A DNA stretch of 35,041 nucleotides from Kitasatospora xanthocidica (GTDB lineage Bacteria; Actinomycetota; Actinomycetes; Streptomycetales; Streptomycetaceae), in assembly GCF_014656195.1 (NCBI RefSeq), contig NZ_BNBY01000053.1:1-35041 (forward strand), given 5' to 3'. Shown piece after piece: positions 21,974 through 30,377 of the stretch. The notes below the pieces were generated by a model. That model had not been told where the DNA came from and did not search any database. It saw only the letters and a program-made list of their open reading frames with translations. Within the stretch, counting starts at the first letter, position 1; each line of letters begins with the position of its first letter. The position numbers and the translations under genes are program-made.

Positions 21974-23444
21974 ACGCCGTACGGCCCGCCCGGCTCGCCG
22001 CGTCCACCTCTCCGCCGTGCGCCCGGACGACGGCCCGGACGATCGCCAGCCCCAGCCCGGTCGAGCCGGTGGCGCGGGAGCGGGCGCGGTCGCCCCGGAC
22101 GAAGCGCTCGAAGACCCGGTCGAGCAGCTCCGGCGCGATCCCCGGCCCCTCGTCCGTGACGCTCAACTCGACCTGACCGTCGGCCCGTTCACGTTCGATC
22201 CGCAGCTCGACCCCGGTGCCCGCCGGAGTGTGGGTCCGGGCATTGGCCAGCAGGTTGGCCACCACCTGGCTCAGCCGGTGCTCGTCGCCGCGGACCAGCA
22301 CCGGGTCCTCGGGGAGGGCGAGCCGCCAGCGGTGGTCCGGGCCGGCGGCGCGGGCGTCGGCCACGGCGTTGAGGGCGATCCGGGTCAGGTCCACCTCCTC
22401 GCACGCCAGCGGACGGCCCGCGTCCAGCCGGGCGAGCAGCAGCAGGTCCTCGACGATCGCGCCCATCCGCACGGCCTCGGCGTCGATCCGCTCCAGCGAG
22501 TGCCGTACCGGCGCCGGTACGGCCCCGGGGTGGCGCAGCGCCAGTTCGGCGTGGCCGCGGACGGCCGCCACCGGAGTGCGCAGCTCGTGGCTGGCGTCGG
22601 CGGCGAAGGCGCGCAACCGCTCCTCCACCGCGTGGCGGCGGGCGAGGGCGTCGCCGACGTGGCCGAGCATCCGGTTGAGCGCCGCGCCGACCCGGCCGAC
22701 CTCGGTGCGCGGATCGTCGTCCGGCACCCGTTCGGCCAGCAGGACCTCGCCGCTGGCCAGCGGCATCGCGCTGACCCGCTCGGCCGTGCCCACCACCCGC
22801 CGCAGCGGCCGCAGCGACCAGCGGACCCAGAGCGCCCCGGCGGTGCCGGCGGCCGCGACGGCGATCGCGAAGACCGTCAGTTCCAGGGTCTCCAGCCGCC
22901 GGACGGTGTCCTCGGCCGGGCGCAGCGGCAGGCCGCTGACCAGCGTGTCGCCGTCCCGCCCGGCGACCGCGCGGACCCGGTAGCGGCCCTGCTCCCCGCC
23001 GAGGTCCAGGGTGCGGGCCGGGCCGCCGGCCGGCAGGGCGGCGAGGGAGCGCTGCTGGGCGGGGGTGAAGGTGATCCGGTCGTCCTCGTCGTCGGGGCCG
23101 TCCGCGTCGTCGGCGTCGCCGTCGACCACACCCGCCGCGGTGACCCTGCCGTCGAGCAGCCGGACGCCGAGGGTGCCCGGGGTCTGCGCCCGGGTGTCGG
23201 GGCCGCCGCCCTGGCCGGTGTGCTCCAGGCTCGCGGCGTAGCGGCCGCCGGACTCGGCGAGCTGCTGGTCGAGGCGGTCGACCAGGAAGTGGCGCAGCGC
23301 GGCGGTGGTGGCGAAGCCGACGGCGGCGCAGGTGACGACCAGCAGCACCAGCAGGCCGGCGATCAGCCGGGCGCGCAGGGTCCGGGGCAGCGGCCTGATA
23401 CGGGACAGGGGGCGGGACAGCGGCCGGGGGCGGGCCCGCCTCAT
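21954..23444 (-). CDS. OmpR-partner sensor histidine kinase with acidic outside loop
   Basis: This 496-residue kinase has membrane helix 1 at about 25-48, an extracytoplasmic domain from about 49-187, membrane helix 2 at about 188-206 and a HAMP linker (VRWSLRPLRRVVGTAERVSAM). A HisKA domain follows with phospho-acceptor His286 in FAADASHELRTPVAAVRGHAE, then HATPase_c with NLLANARTHTP (N-box), VTDEGPGIAPE, RSRATGSTGLGLAIVRAVVRAHGG and FTVRLP at the end. Residues 108-122 of the outside loop are almost all Asp or Glu, a possible cation-binding patch. The start codon overlaps the stop of the response regulator gene (ATGA), so the two are coupled. The gene's 3' end overlaps the GlxA-type regulator. 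Confidence 0.94.
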   Translation of the reverse strand: MRRARPRPLSRPLSRIRPLPRTLRARLIAGLLVLLVVTCAAVGFATTAALRHFLVDRLDQQLAESGGRYAASLEHTGQGGGPDTRAQTPGTLGVRLLDGRVTAAGVVDGDADDADGPDDEDDRITFTPAQQRSLAALPAGGPARTLDLGGEQGRYRVRAVAGRDGDTLVSGLPLRPAEDTVRRLETLELTVFAIAVAAAGTAGALWVRWSLRPLRRVVGTAERVSAMPLASGEVLLAERVPDDDPRTEVGRVGAALNRMLGHVGDALARRHAVEERLRAFAADASHELRTPVAAVRGHAELALRHPGAVPAPVRHSLERIDAEAVRMGAIVEDLLLLARLDAGRPLACEEVDLTRIALNAVADARAAGPDHRWRLALPEDPVLVRGDEHRLSQVVANLLANARTHTPAGTGVELRIERERADGQVELSVTDEGPGIAPELLDRVFERFVRGDRARSRATGSTGLGLAIVRAVVRAHGGEVDAASRAGRTAFTVRLP

Positions 23445-24157
23445 GTCGCGGCCTTGATCAGGTACCCCGCGCCCCGCACCGTGTGGATCATCGGGCTCCG
23501 GCCCGCGTCCACCTTCTTCCGCAGGTAGCTGATGTACAGCTCGACGATGTGCGCCTGCCCGCCGAAGTCGTACGACCAGACCGCGTCCAGGATCTGCGCC
23601 TTGCTGAGCACCTGCCGGGGGTGGCGCATCAGGTGGGCGAGCAGCGCGTACTCGGTCGGGCTCAGCTCGACGGTCTCGCCGCCGCGGGTCACCTCACGGG
23701 CCCGGTCGTCCAGGACGAGGTCGCCGAGCACCAGCGCGTGTGCGGGCGGCCGCCGCGGCGCGGACGGCGGGGCCGCCCGGCGCAGCAGTCCGCGCAGCCG
23801 GACCACCACCTCGGCCAGGCTGAACGGCTTGGTCACGTAGTCGTCGCCGCCCGCCGCGATGCCCGCGATCCGCTCCTCGACGGCGTCCCGGGCGGTGAGG
23901 AAGAGCACCCGCACCTCGGGCCGCGCGGCGTGCACCCGGCGCAGCACCTCCAGTCCGTCGAGGTCGGGCAGCATCACGTCGAGCACCACGGCGTGCGGCT
24001 GCCAGGCCGCGGCGGCCTCGACGGCGGCCAGACCGGTGGTCGCGCCGCGCGCCTGCCAGCCCTCGTAGCGGACGGCGCCGCAGACCACCTCGACCAGGTC
24101 CGGCTCGTCGTCGACGACCAGGACGCGCCACTGCGGGCGGTCGGCGCTGTCGTCCAT
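23441..24157 (-). CDS. OmpR/PhoB-family response regulator
   Basis: This 238-residue regulator has a receiver domain (about 10-125) with Asp16/Asp17, the probable phosphorylated Asp60 in AVVLDVMLPDLDGLE and Lys in YVTKPFSLAE. A winged-helix domain (about 140-236) includes VELSPTEYALLAHLMRHPRQVLSKAQIL and IVELYISYLRKKVD with HTVRGAGYLIK. GAGGGAG 4 nt before the ATG at 24157 supports the start. It is the first gene of the regulator/kinase operon. Its own promoter and the divergent ferric-reductase promoter carry the same 11-bp-spaced CTCA repeats, the type of site OmpR proteins bind, so it probably autoregulates and controls the electron-transfer genes. Confidence 0.95.
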   Translation of the reverse strand: MDDSADRPQWRVLVVDDEPDLVEVVCGAVRYEGWQARGATTGLAAVEAAAAWQPHAVVLDVMLPDLDGLEVLRRVHAARPEVRVLFLTARDAVEERIAGIAAGGDDYVTKPFSLAEVVVRLRGLLRRAAPPSAPRRPPAHALVLGDLVLDDRAREVTRGGETVELSPTEYALLAHLMRHPRQVLSKAQILDAVWSYDFGGQAHIVELYISYLRKKVDAGRSPMIHTVRGAGYLIKAAT

Positions 24158-24198
24158 GCTGCTCCCTCGGGCTCGTGCTGCGCGGCGGACGGTGGCGG

Positions 24199-24234
24199 AC
24201 AGTGTGGACCGCCGCGATGAGAAAGCCCTGAGAC
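24199..24234 (-). promoter_or_regulatory. CTCA direct-repeat operator and promoter of the regulator/kinase operon
   Basis: Read on the minus strand, CTCAGGGCTTT and CTCATC begin at 24232 and 24221, 11 bp apart, as expected for head-to-tail OmpR-family dimers. A CACTGT hexamer (24204-24199) begins 17 nt after the second repeat start. Transcription would begin about 35 nt before the ATG. The match to the divergent site in spacing and -10 position is exact. Confidence 0.65.
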
Positions 24235-24314
24235 CTCCGGGATCCGTTCGCGGCCTGCCGATCCGCTCCGACCTGCGACGATGCCGTCGGGCGCGGGCCC
24301 GGCGGCCGGTCCCG

Positions 24315-24348
24315 CTCAGAGCGGGCTCAGAGCTTGCGGTGTCATCGT
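24315..24348 (+). promoter_or_regulatory. CTCAGAGC direct-repeat operator and promoter of the flavin electron-transfer operon
   Basis: CTCAGAGC begins at 24315 and again at 24326, an 11-bp period. A CATCGT hexamer (24343-24348) begins 17 nt after the second repeat start, the same geometry as the divergent promoter (CACTGT). The repeats occupy the -35 zone, as activator sites often do. The predicted leader is about 40 nt. Confidence 0.65.
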
Positions 24349-24394
24349 GGACCGCCTCGGCGGCACCCGCCGCCGGGCGCCGAGGAGGTACCCG

Positions 24395-25774
24395 ATGACC
24401 ACTGCCGCCACACCGCAGCCGCGGCCCGGGCCGCGGCCGGCCCCCGCGGGCCGGGGGCACCGGGCCGGGCCGCGCCCGCCGTTCGCCCTGGAGCCGACGG
24501 TCGCGCTCGCCCTGATCGCCGTCGGCGCGGTCGGCGTGCTCGCGCTCTGGTGGGCGAGCACCCCGGCGGTCGTCGGCGCCGCCGGCTGGCTGACCGGCGT
24601 CGGCCGGATCACCGGACTGCTCGCCGGCTACGCGGCCCCGGTCCTGCTCCTGCTCATGGCCCGGCTGCCGCCGCTGGAGCGCGGGGTCGGCGCGGACCGG
24701 CTGGCCCGCTGGCACGCCTTCGGCGGACGGTGGCTGGTGGCCGCCGTCTCGGTGCACGTGCTGACGGTCGTCTGGGGCTACGCGCTGACCGACGGGCGCG
24801 GCCCGGTCGGCGAGGGCGTGGAGGTCGTCCTCCACTACCCCGAGATGATCAAGGCCACGCTGGGCACCCTGCTGCTGCTCGGCACCGGCGCGGTCTCCGC
24901 CCGGGCCGCGCGCCGCCGGCTGTCCTACGAGACCTGGTACTACCTGCACCTGGCGACGTACCTCGCGGTGGCGCTCGCCTTCTCCCACCAGCTGGCCACC
25001 GGCGCCGACCTGGGCGACGGCCCCGGCCGCGCCGCCTGGTACGCGCTCTACTTCGGGACGGCCGCGCTGCTCGGCTGGTACCGGCTGGCCCGGCCGTGGC
25101 TGCTCGACCGGCGGCACCGGCTGCGGGTCGCGGAGATCCGGCCCGAAAGCCCCGGCGTGGTGTCGCTGTTCCTCACCGGGCGGCGGCTGGACGAACTGCG
25201 GGCCGAGTCCGGCCAGTTCTTCCGCCTCCAGTTCCAGGCGCCCGGGCTGCGCTGGGCCGCCAACCCGTACTCGCTGTCCGCGCCGCCGCATCCGCGCTTC
25301 CTGCGCTTCACCGTCAAGGACCTCGGCGGGCACAGCGCCGCGGTGGCCGCCCTGCGCCCGGGCACCCCGGTGCGCGCCGAGGGCCCGTACGGCGCCTTCA
25401 CCGGGCGGCGGCTGCGGCGGCGCCGGGTGCTTCTGCTCGGGGCGGGCGTCGGGATCACCCCGCTGCGCGCGCTGTTCGAGACCCTGCCGGGCGAGCTGAC
25501 GCTGGTCCAGCGGGCCCGGCGGCCGGAGGACCTGCTGTTCCGCGCGGAGCTGGCCGAGGTCGCCCGGCGGCGCGGCGCGGTGGTGCACGAACTGCTCGGC
25601 GCACGTGCGGAGGTCGGCGACCTCGGCGCCGCGCTCGCCCGGCTCGTCCCCGGCCTCGCCGAGCACGAGGTGTACCTGTGCGGCCCTGAGGCGCTGACCG
25701 GGGAGGCCGTCCGCGCGCTGCGGGCGGCGGGGGTGCGGCCGGGGCGCATCCATCACGAGAGCTTCTCCCTCTGA
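24395..25774 (+). CDS. Ferric-reductase-like transmembrane flavoprotein
   Basis: This 459-residue membrane oxidoreductase passes electrons from NAD(P)H through FAD and heme across the membrane. The N-terminal half has six or so helices, with histidines in helix pairs that can bind heme (WHAFGGRWLVAAVSVHVLTVVWGY and YLHLATYLAVALAFSHQL). The cytoplasmic half is ferredoxin-reductase-like: FAD-binding around AANPYSLSAPPH, and nucleotide-binding GAGVGITPLRALFETL and VYLCGPEALTG. NPYS replaces the commoner R-x-Y-S motif. GAGGAGG 6 nt before the ATG at 24395 fixes the start. It is the first gene of an operon with a secreted FMN-binding protein and ApbE, which suggests that electrons leave the cell to a flavinylated partner. 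Confidence 0.92.
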   Translation: MTTAATPQPRPGPRPAPAGRGHRAGPRPPFALEPTVALALIAVGAVGVLALWWASTPAVVGAAGWLTGVGRITGLLAGYAAPVLLLLMARLPPLERGVGADRLARWHAFGGRWLVAAVSVHVLTVVWGYALTDGRGPVGEGVEVVLHYPEMIKATLGTLLLLGTGAVSARAARRRLSYETWYYLHLATYLAVALAFSHQLATGADLGDGPGRAAWYALYFGTAALLGWYRLARPWLLDRRHRLRVAEIRPESPGVVSLFLTGRRLDELRAESGQFFRLQFQAPGLRWAANPYSLSAPPHPRFLRFTVKDLGGHSAAVAALRPGTPVRAEGPYGAFTGRRLRRRRVLLLGAGVGITPLRALFETLPGELTLVQRARRPEDLLFRAELAEVARRRGAVVHELLGARAEVGDLGAALARLVPGLAEHEVYLCGPEALTGEAVRALRAAGVRPGRIHHESFSL

Positions 25775-25815
25775 ACCGTCCGACTCCGAACCGTCCGACT
25801 TGAACCGTCCGAGCC
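25773..25815. repeat. 14-15-bp tandem repeat, three copies
   Basis: GAACCGTCCGACT is repeated at 25773, 25788 and 25802, starting within the stop codon of the ferric-reductase-like gene. It fills most of the gap to the FMN-binding protein gene. Confidence 0.85.
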
Positions 25816-25842
25816 TTCTGAACCCTTGGGAGCGTCGATTCC

Positions 25843-26322
25843 ATGCGCCGAGCCGTCGTCACCAGCGCCGCCACCGCCGCCGGGGTGGTGCTGCTGCTCT
25901 CGCTCAAACCGCACGAGGCGGCCGGGCCGGTCCCGGTCATCGGGTCGGGGGCCGGCTCGGGCGCCGCTTCCGGGTCCGAGGCGCCGGAGCCGTCGAACAC
26001 CTCCGCCTCCCCCGCGCCGTCCGCGTCCGCCGCCCCCGCGGGCGCCGCCCGGAAGGTCGGCGGCGACACCGTCAACACCCGGTACGGCCCGGTGCAGGTC
26101 CAGGTCACGCTCACCGGCAGCCGGATCACCGCCGTCGACGTGCTCAAGTACCCCGCCTCCGAACGCCGTGACCGCGAGATCAACACCACCGCCCTGCCCC
26201 TGCTCAACCAGGAGGCGATCTCCGCGCAGAGCGCCGCGATCGACGTCGTCAGCGGCGCGACGTACACCAGTGACGGCTACATCCGCTCGCTGCAGAGCGC
26301 CCTCGACCGGGCCAAGGGCTGA
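25843..26322 (+). CDS. Secreted FMN-binding-domain protein, covalently flavinylated
   Basis: This 159-residue protein has an N-terminal signal or anchor (about 3-21, VVTSAATAAGVVLLLSL), a Ser/Ala/Pro/Gly-rich linker (about 28-70) and an FMN_bind domain (about 72-157) with GDTVNTRYGPVQVQVTL, ITAVDVLKYP and the flavinylation motif VVSGATYTSDGY. By analogy with NqrC/RnfG, Thr140 in SGAT would carry FMN through a phosphoester bond made by ApbE. There are no other cofactor motifs. It lies between the ferric-reductase-like gene and apbE, 6 nt before the latter, so it probably accepts electrons at the outer face of the membrane. GGGAG lies 10 nt before the ATG. Confidence 0.93.
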   Translation: MRRAVVTSAATAAGVVLLLSLKPHEAAGPVPVIGSGAGSGAASGSEAPEPSNTSASPAPSASAAPAGAARKVGGDTVNTRYGPVQVQVTLTGSRITAVDVLKYPASERRDREINTTALPLLNQEAISAQSAAIDVVSGATYTSDGYIRSLQSALDRAKG

Positions 26323-26328
26323 GCCGCC

Positions 26329-27105
26329 GTGCTCCGCCACGCCGAGCCCGTGATGGGCACCGTCTTCTCCGTCGTCGTCCGCGACCCCGGCCCCGGGACG
26401 GCCGCCGCGCTCGACCGGATCGTCGAACGGCTGCACCGGATCGACGCGGTGTTCTCCACCTACCGGCCCGACAGCGACATCAGCCGCCTCGACCGGGGCG
26501 AGCTGGCCCTCGCCGACTGCGATCCCGACGTCCCCGCCGTCCTCGCCGCCTGCCGGGAGGTGGCCACCGAGACCGACGGCTGGTTCACCGAGCGCCCCGG
26601 CGGCCGGCTCGACCCCAGCGGCTGGGTCAAGGGGTGGGCGGTCGAGGAGGCCGCCGCCCTGCTGCGCTCCTCCGGCGCCCGGCAGTACTGCGTCAGCGGC
26701 GGCGGGGACGTGCAGACCGGCGGCGGGCCCTGGCGGATCGGCGTCGCCGACCCCGGCCGGCCCGGCCTGCTCACCGCCGTGCTCGCCGGCCACGGCCTCG
26801 CCGTCGCCACCTCCGGCACCGCCGAGCGCGGCGCCCACGTCCTCGACCCGCACACCGGCCGCCCGGCCCTCGGCTTCGCCTCCCTCACCCTGGTCGGCGC
26901 CCCGGGCACCGGCATCGCCCGCACCGACGCCTGGGCCACCGCCGCCTTCGCCATGGGCCCCGACCGCGCCCTCGCCTGGGTCGCCCGTCGGCCCGGCGTC
27001 GAGGCGCTCGCCGTCCTCCCGGACGGCAGCAAGCGCTGGACGCCCGGCCTGCCCGGCCACCTCCCCGCCGCCGGCCCGGCCGACTGGCGGTCCGCCGTCC
27101 GCTGA
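26329..27105 (+). CDS. apbE: FAD:protein FMN transferase (ApbE)
   Basis: This 258-residue enzyme transfers FMN from FAD to a threonine of extracytoplasmic proteins. Visible family motifs are EPVMGTVFSVV at the start, STYRPDSDISRL, LDPSGWVKGWAVEEA, the flavin-binding CVSGGGDVQTGG, VATSGTAERGAHVLDPHTGRPA and ARTDAWATAAFAMG near the end, with the acidic metal-binding residue. No signal peptide is obvious, so it may act before or during export of its target. The GTG at 26329 is 6 nt after the stop of the FMN-binding protein gene, which indicates co-translation. The substrate is almost certainly that neighbour. Confidence 0.94.
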   Translation: MLRHAEPVMGTVFSVVVRDPGPGTAAALDRIVERLHRIDAVFSTYRPDSDISRLDRGELALADCDPDVPAVLAACREVATETDGWFTERPGGRLDPSGWVKGWAVEEAAALLRSSGARQYCVSGGGDVQTGGGPWRIGVADPGRPGLLTAVLAGHGLAVATSGTAERGAHVLDPHTGRPALGFASLTLVGAPGTGIARTDAWATAAFAMGPDRALAWVARRPGVEALAVLPDGSKRWTPGLPGHLPAAGPADWRSAVR

Positions 27106-27118
27106 CCCGGCTGCCCCC

Positions 27119-28178
<1,060 letters not shown>

Positions 28179-28200
28179 CCCAGGCCCCCCGCCTTCATGA

Positions 28201-28230
28201 TCCGCCCGCCCCATTGTGGGGTCGGGCGGA
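28201..28230. promoter_or_regulatory. Inverted repeat between the Nudix-like and kinase genes
   Basis: TCCGCCCG (28201-28208) and CGGGCGGA (28223-28230) form an 8-bp perfect inverted repeat around CCCC...GGGG, which extends the pairing. It sits directly upstream of the Nudix-like start and could be an operator or a short terminator. Confidence 0.4.
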
Positions 28231-28305
28231 CGCCCGGGGAAAGGCCTCGCGTCCGCGAACGCATCCGTCCGAGCCGGCCGCCCGGCCGATCCACCCGGCC
28301 GGTGT

Positions 28306-28332
28306 TAGGGTGATCGACAGTCGACTCGGAGG
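28306..28332 (+). promoter_or_regulatory. -10 box (TAGGGT) and ribosome binding site of the kinase gene
   Basis: TAGGGT at 28306-28311 fits TANNNT; transcription would start near 28318. GGAGG at 28328-28332 is 12 nt before the GTG start, longer than usual. No -35 box is clear. Confidence 0.4.
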
Positions 28333-28344
28333 CGCTGAACGATC

Positions 28345-29622
28345 GTGCGGGCAGCCGGAATCGACGCCACGGCGACCGCCAGGTCGGCGCTGCGCCGCTT
28401 CCCCTCCGCCGCCGGGTACGCGCTCCGCTGCCTCGCCACCGGGCTGGGCGCGCTGGTCGCGTCGGCCCTCCTGCTCGTCGTCCTCGCCCTCTGCCTCGTC
28501 GGCCTCGGCCTGCTGCTCCTCCCCGGCGCCGTTCACCTGCTGGGCCGCTACGCGGAGTTCCACCGACGGCTGGTCGGCCGGCGACTGGGCTCGGAGGTCC
28601 GCGCGCCGTACCGCGACGATCCCTTCCGCAGCCGTACGTCGCCCCTGCGCGATCCCGCCGTCCGCGAGGACCTGTTCCGGGACCTGCGCTGGCTGCTCGC
28701 CCACGGCACCGTCGGCACCGCCCTGTGCGCGGCCGGTCTCACCCTCTGCAGCCACGCCGTCAACTGGCTGACCGCGCCGCTGTGGTGGCGGCTCCTGCCG
28801 GCCGAGCGGGACGCCGTCATCCTGCTGAACGTCGACTCCTGGCCGGTGGCGGCGATCGCGGCGGTCGGCGGCGTCGGCTACGCCGCCCTCGCGGTCGCCG
28901 TCCTGCCGTTCCTCGCCGACCTGCACGCCCGTGCCTCCCGTCGGCTGCTGACCGCCCCCGGCCGCGAGTCGCTCGCCCAGCGGGTGCACCGACTGACGGT
29001 CAGCCGGTCCGCGGCGCTGGACGCCCACGCCGCCGAACTGCGGCGCATCGAACGGGACTTGCACGACGGCGCGCAGGCCGACCTGGTGGCCGTCTCGCTC
29101 CGGCTCGGCATGATCCGCCGGGCGCTCGCCCACCGCCCGGACCACGTCGCGGAGTTGGTGGACTCCACCCAACTGGTCACCGAACAGGCCCTGGAGTCCC
29201 TGCGGGCGCTCGTCCGCGGCATCCACCCGCCCGTGCTCGCCGACCGCGGGCTCACCGAGGCCGTCCGCTCGCTCGCCGCCCACTGCGCCGTCCCCACCCG
29301 GACCGATCTCGACGGGGCGGCCGGCCCGCCGCCCCGCGCACCGGCCGCCGCCGAGGCCGCGGCCTACTTCGTGGTCGCCGAGGCGCTCACCAACGTCGCC
29401 CGGCACAGCGGCGCCTCCACCGCCCTGGTCCGGCTGCGGATCACCGCCGACGCGATCGCCGTCCGGGTCGAGGACGACGGCAGGGGCGGCGCCGCCGAGG
29501 GCACCGGGAGCGGCCTGCCCGGCCTGCGGCGGCGCGTCGCCGCCTTCGACGGGACCATCGACCTGTCCAGCCCGCCCGGGGGCCCGACCGTACTGGAAGT
29601 GGACATCCCATGCGCGTCCTGA
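28345..29622 (+). CDS. Sensor histidine kinase, HisKA_3 type
   Basis: This 425-residue membrane kinase has an N-terminal sensor domain with helices at about 40-63, 122-140 and 168-190, typical of the actinomycete kinases with a sensor domain of four hydrophobic segments. The dimerisation motif is LRRIERDLHDGAQADLVAVSLRLGM, with phospho-acceptor His240. ALRALVRGIHPPVLADRGL and the HATPase_c domain follow (VVAEALTNVARHSGAS, VRVEDDGRGG, GSGLPGLRRRVAAFDG). The signal sensed is unknown. Its stop lies 13 nt inside the start of the response regulator gene, so the two are coupled. A GTG is the start; GGAGG is 12 nt before it. Confidence 0.93.
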   Translation: MRAAGIDATATARSALRRFPSAAGYALRCLATGLGALVASALLLVVLALCLVGLGLLLLPGAVHLLGRYAEFHRRLVGRRLGSEVRAPYRDDPFRSRTSPLRDPAVREDLFRDLRWLLAHGTVGTALCAAGLTLCSHAVNWLTAPLWWRLLPAERDAVILLNVDSWPVAAIAAVGGVGYAALAVAVLPFLADLHARASRRLLTAPGRESLAQRVHRLTVSRSAALDAHAAELRRIERDLHDGAQADLVAVSLRLGMIRRALAHRPDHVAELVDSTQLVTEQALESLRALVRGIHPPVLADRGLTEAVRSLAAHCAVPTRTDLDGAAGPPPRAPAAAEAAAYFVVAEALTNVARHSGASTALVRLRITADAIAVRVEDDGRGGAAEGTGSGLPGLRRRVAAFDGTIDLSSPPGGPTVLEVDIPCAS

Positions 29623-30266
29623 TCGCCGAGGACAACGCCCTGCTCCGCGAGGGCCTGGCCCTCCTGCTGACCAGCGAGGGCCACGAGGTCTGCGCGGCCG
29701 TCGAGCACGGCGACGACCTGCTGCCCGCCCTGCTCGACCACCGCCCCGACGTCGCCGTGGTCGACGTCCGGCTGCCGCCCGGCTTCCGCGACGAGGGCCT
29801 GCGCGCCGCCGTCGAGGCCCGCCGCCGGCTCCCCGCCCTCCCCGTCCTGATCCTCTCCCAGTACGTCGAACACGCCTACGCCACCGAGCTGTTGGCCCAG
29901 AGCGCCACCGGGGTCGGCTACCTCCTCAAGGACCGGGTCGGCCGCGCCGAGGAGTTCCTGGAGGCCCTCCGCCGCGTCGCCGAGGGCGGCACCGCCTTGG
30001 ACCCCGAGGTCATCAACCACCTGATGGCCCGCCGCACCGGCCCCGACCCGCTCGCCGCCCTCACCCCGCGCGAACGCGAGGTCCTCGCGCTGATGGCGGA
30101 GGGCCACAACAACCCCGCCATCGCCCGGCTCCTCTTCCTCGCCGAGAGCTCCGTGAACAAGCACATCGGCCACATCTTCACCAAGCTCGGCATGCCCACC
30201 CCCGACTCCGGCCACCGCCGCGTCCTCGCCGTCCTCACCTACCTCCGCACCCTCGCCGACCGGTAG
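29610..30266 (+). CDS. NarL/LuxR-family response regulator
   Basis: This 218-residue regulator is the partner of the preceding kinase. The receiver domain has the acidic pair Glu7/Asp8, the probable phosphorylated Asp52 in VAVVDVRLPPGF and the conserved Lys in YLLKDRVG. The LuxR-type helix-turn-helix at about 150-200 has LTPREREVLALMAEGHNNPAIARLLFLAESSVNKHIGHIF-type residues. The ATG at 29610 overlaps the kinase reading frame by 13 nt; translation is therefore coupled. A hairpin at 30308-30338 ends the operon. Targets are unknown; the divergent Nudix-like gene is one candidate by position. Confidence 0.94.
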   Translation: MRVLIAEDNALLREGLALLLTSEGHEVCAAVEHGDDLLPALLDHRPDVAVVDVRLPPGFRDEGLRAAVEARRRLPALPVLILSQYVEHAYATELLAQSATGVGYLLKDRVGRAEEFLEALRRVAEGGTALDPEVINHLMARRTGPDPLAALTPREREVLALMAEGHNNPAIARLLFLAESSVNKHIGHIFTKLGMPTPDSGHRRVLAVLTYLRTLADR

Positions 30267-30307
30267 GCGCGCCTGCTTGCGCCAGTCAGCGGCGTCCCGG
30301 CCCCGCC

Positions 30308-30338
30308 CGTGCCGCGGCCTGCGCGCGGGCGCGGCACG
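30308..30338 (+). terminator. Hairpin terminator after the NarL-type pair
   Basis: CGTGCCGCG (30308-30316) pairs perfectly with CGCGGCACG (30330-30338) around a 13-nt loop, 42 nt downstream of the regulator stop. Confidence 0.65.
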
Positions 30339-30365
30339 GCTGTTCCGCGGCCCGCGGATGTGGCG

Positions 30366-30371
30366 TAGCGT
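30366..30371 (+). promoter_or_regulatory. -10-like TAGCGT hexamer, possible leaderless start
   Basis: TAGCGT fits TANNNT and ends exactly 6 nt before the ATG of the FAD oxidoreductase gene, which lacks a ribosome binding site. Confidence 0.45.
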
Positions 30372-30377
30372 GGCCGG

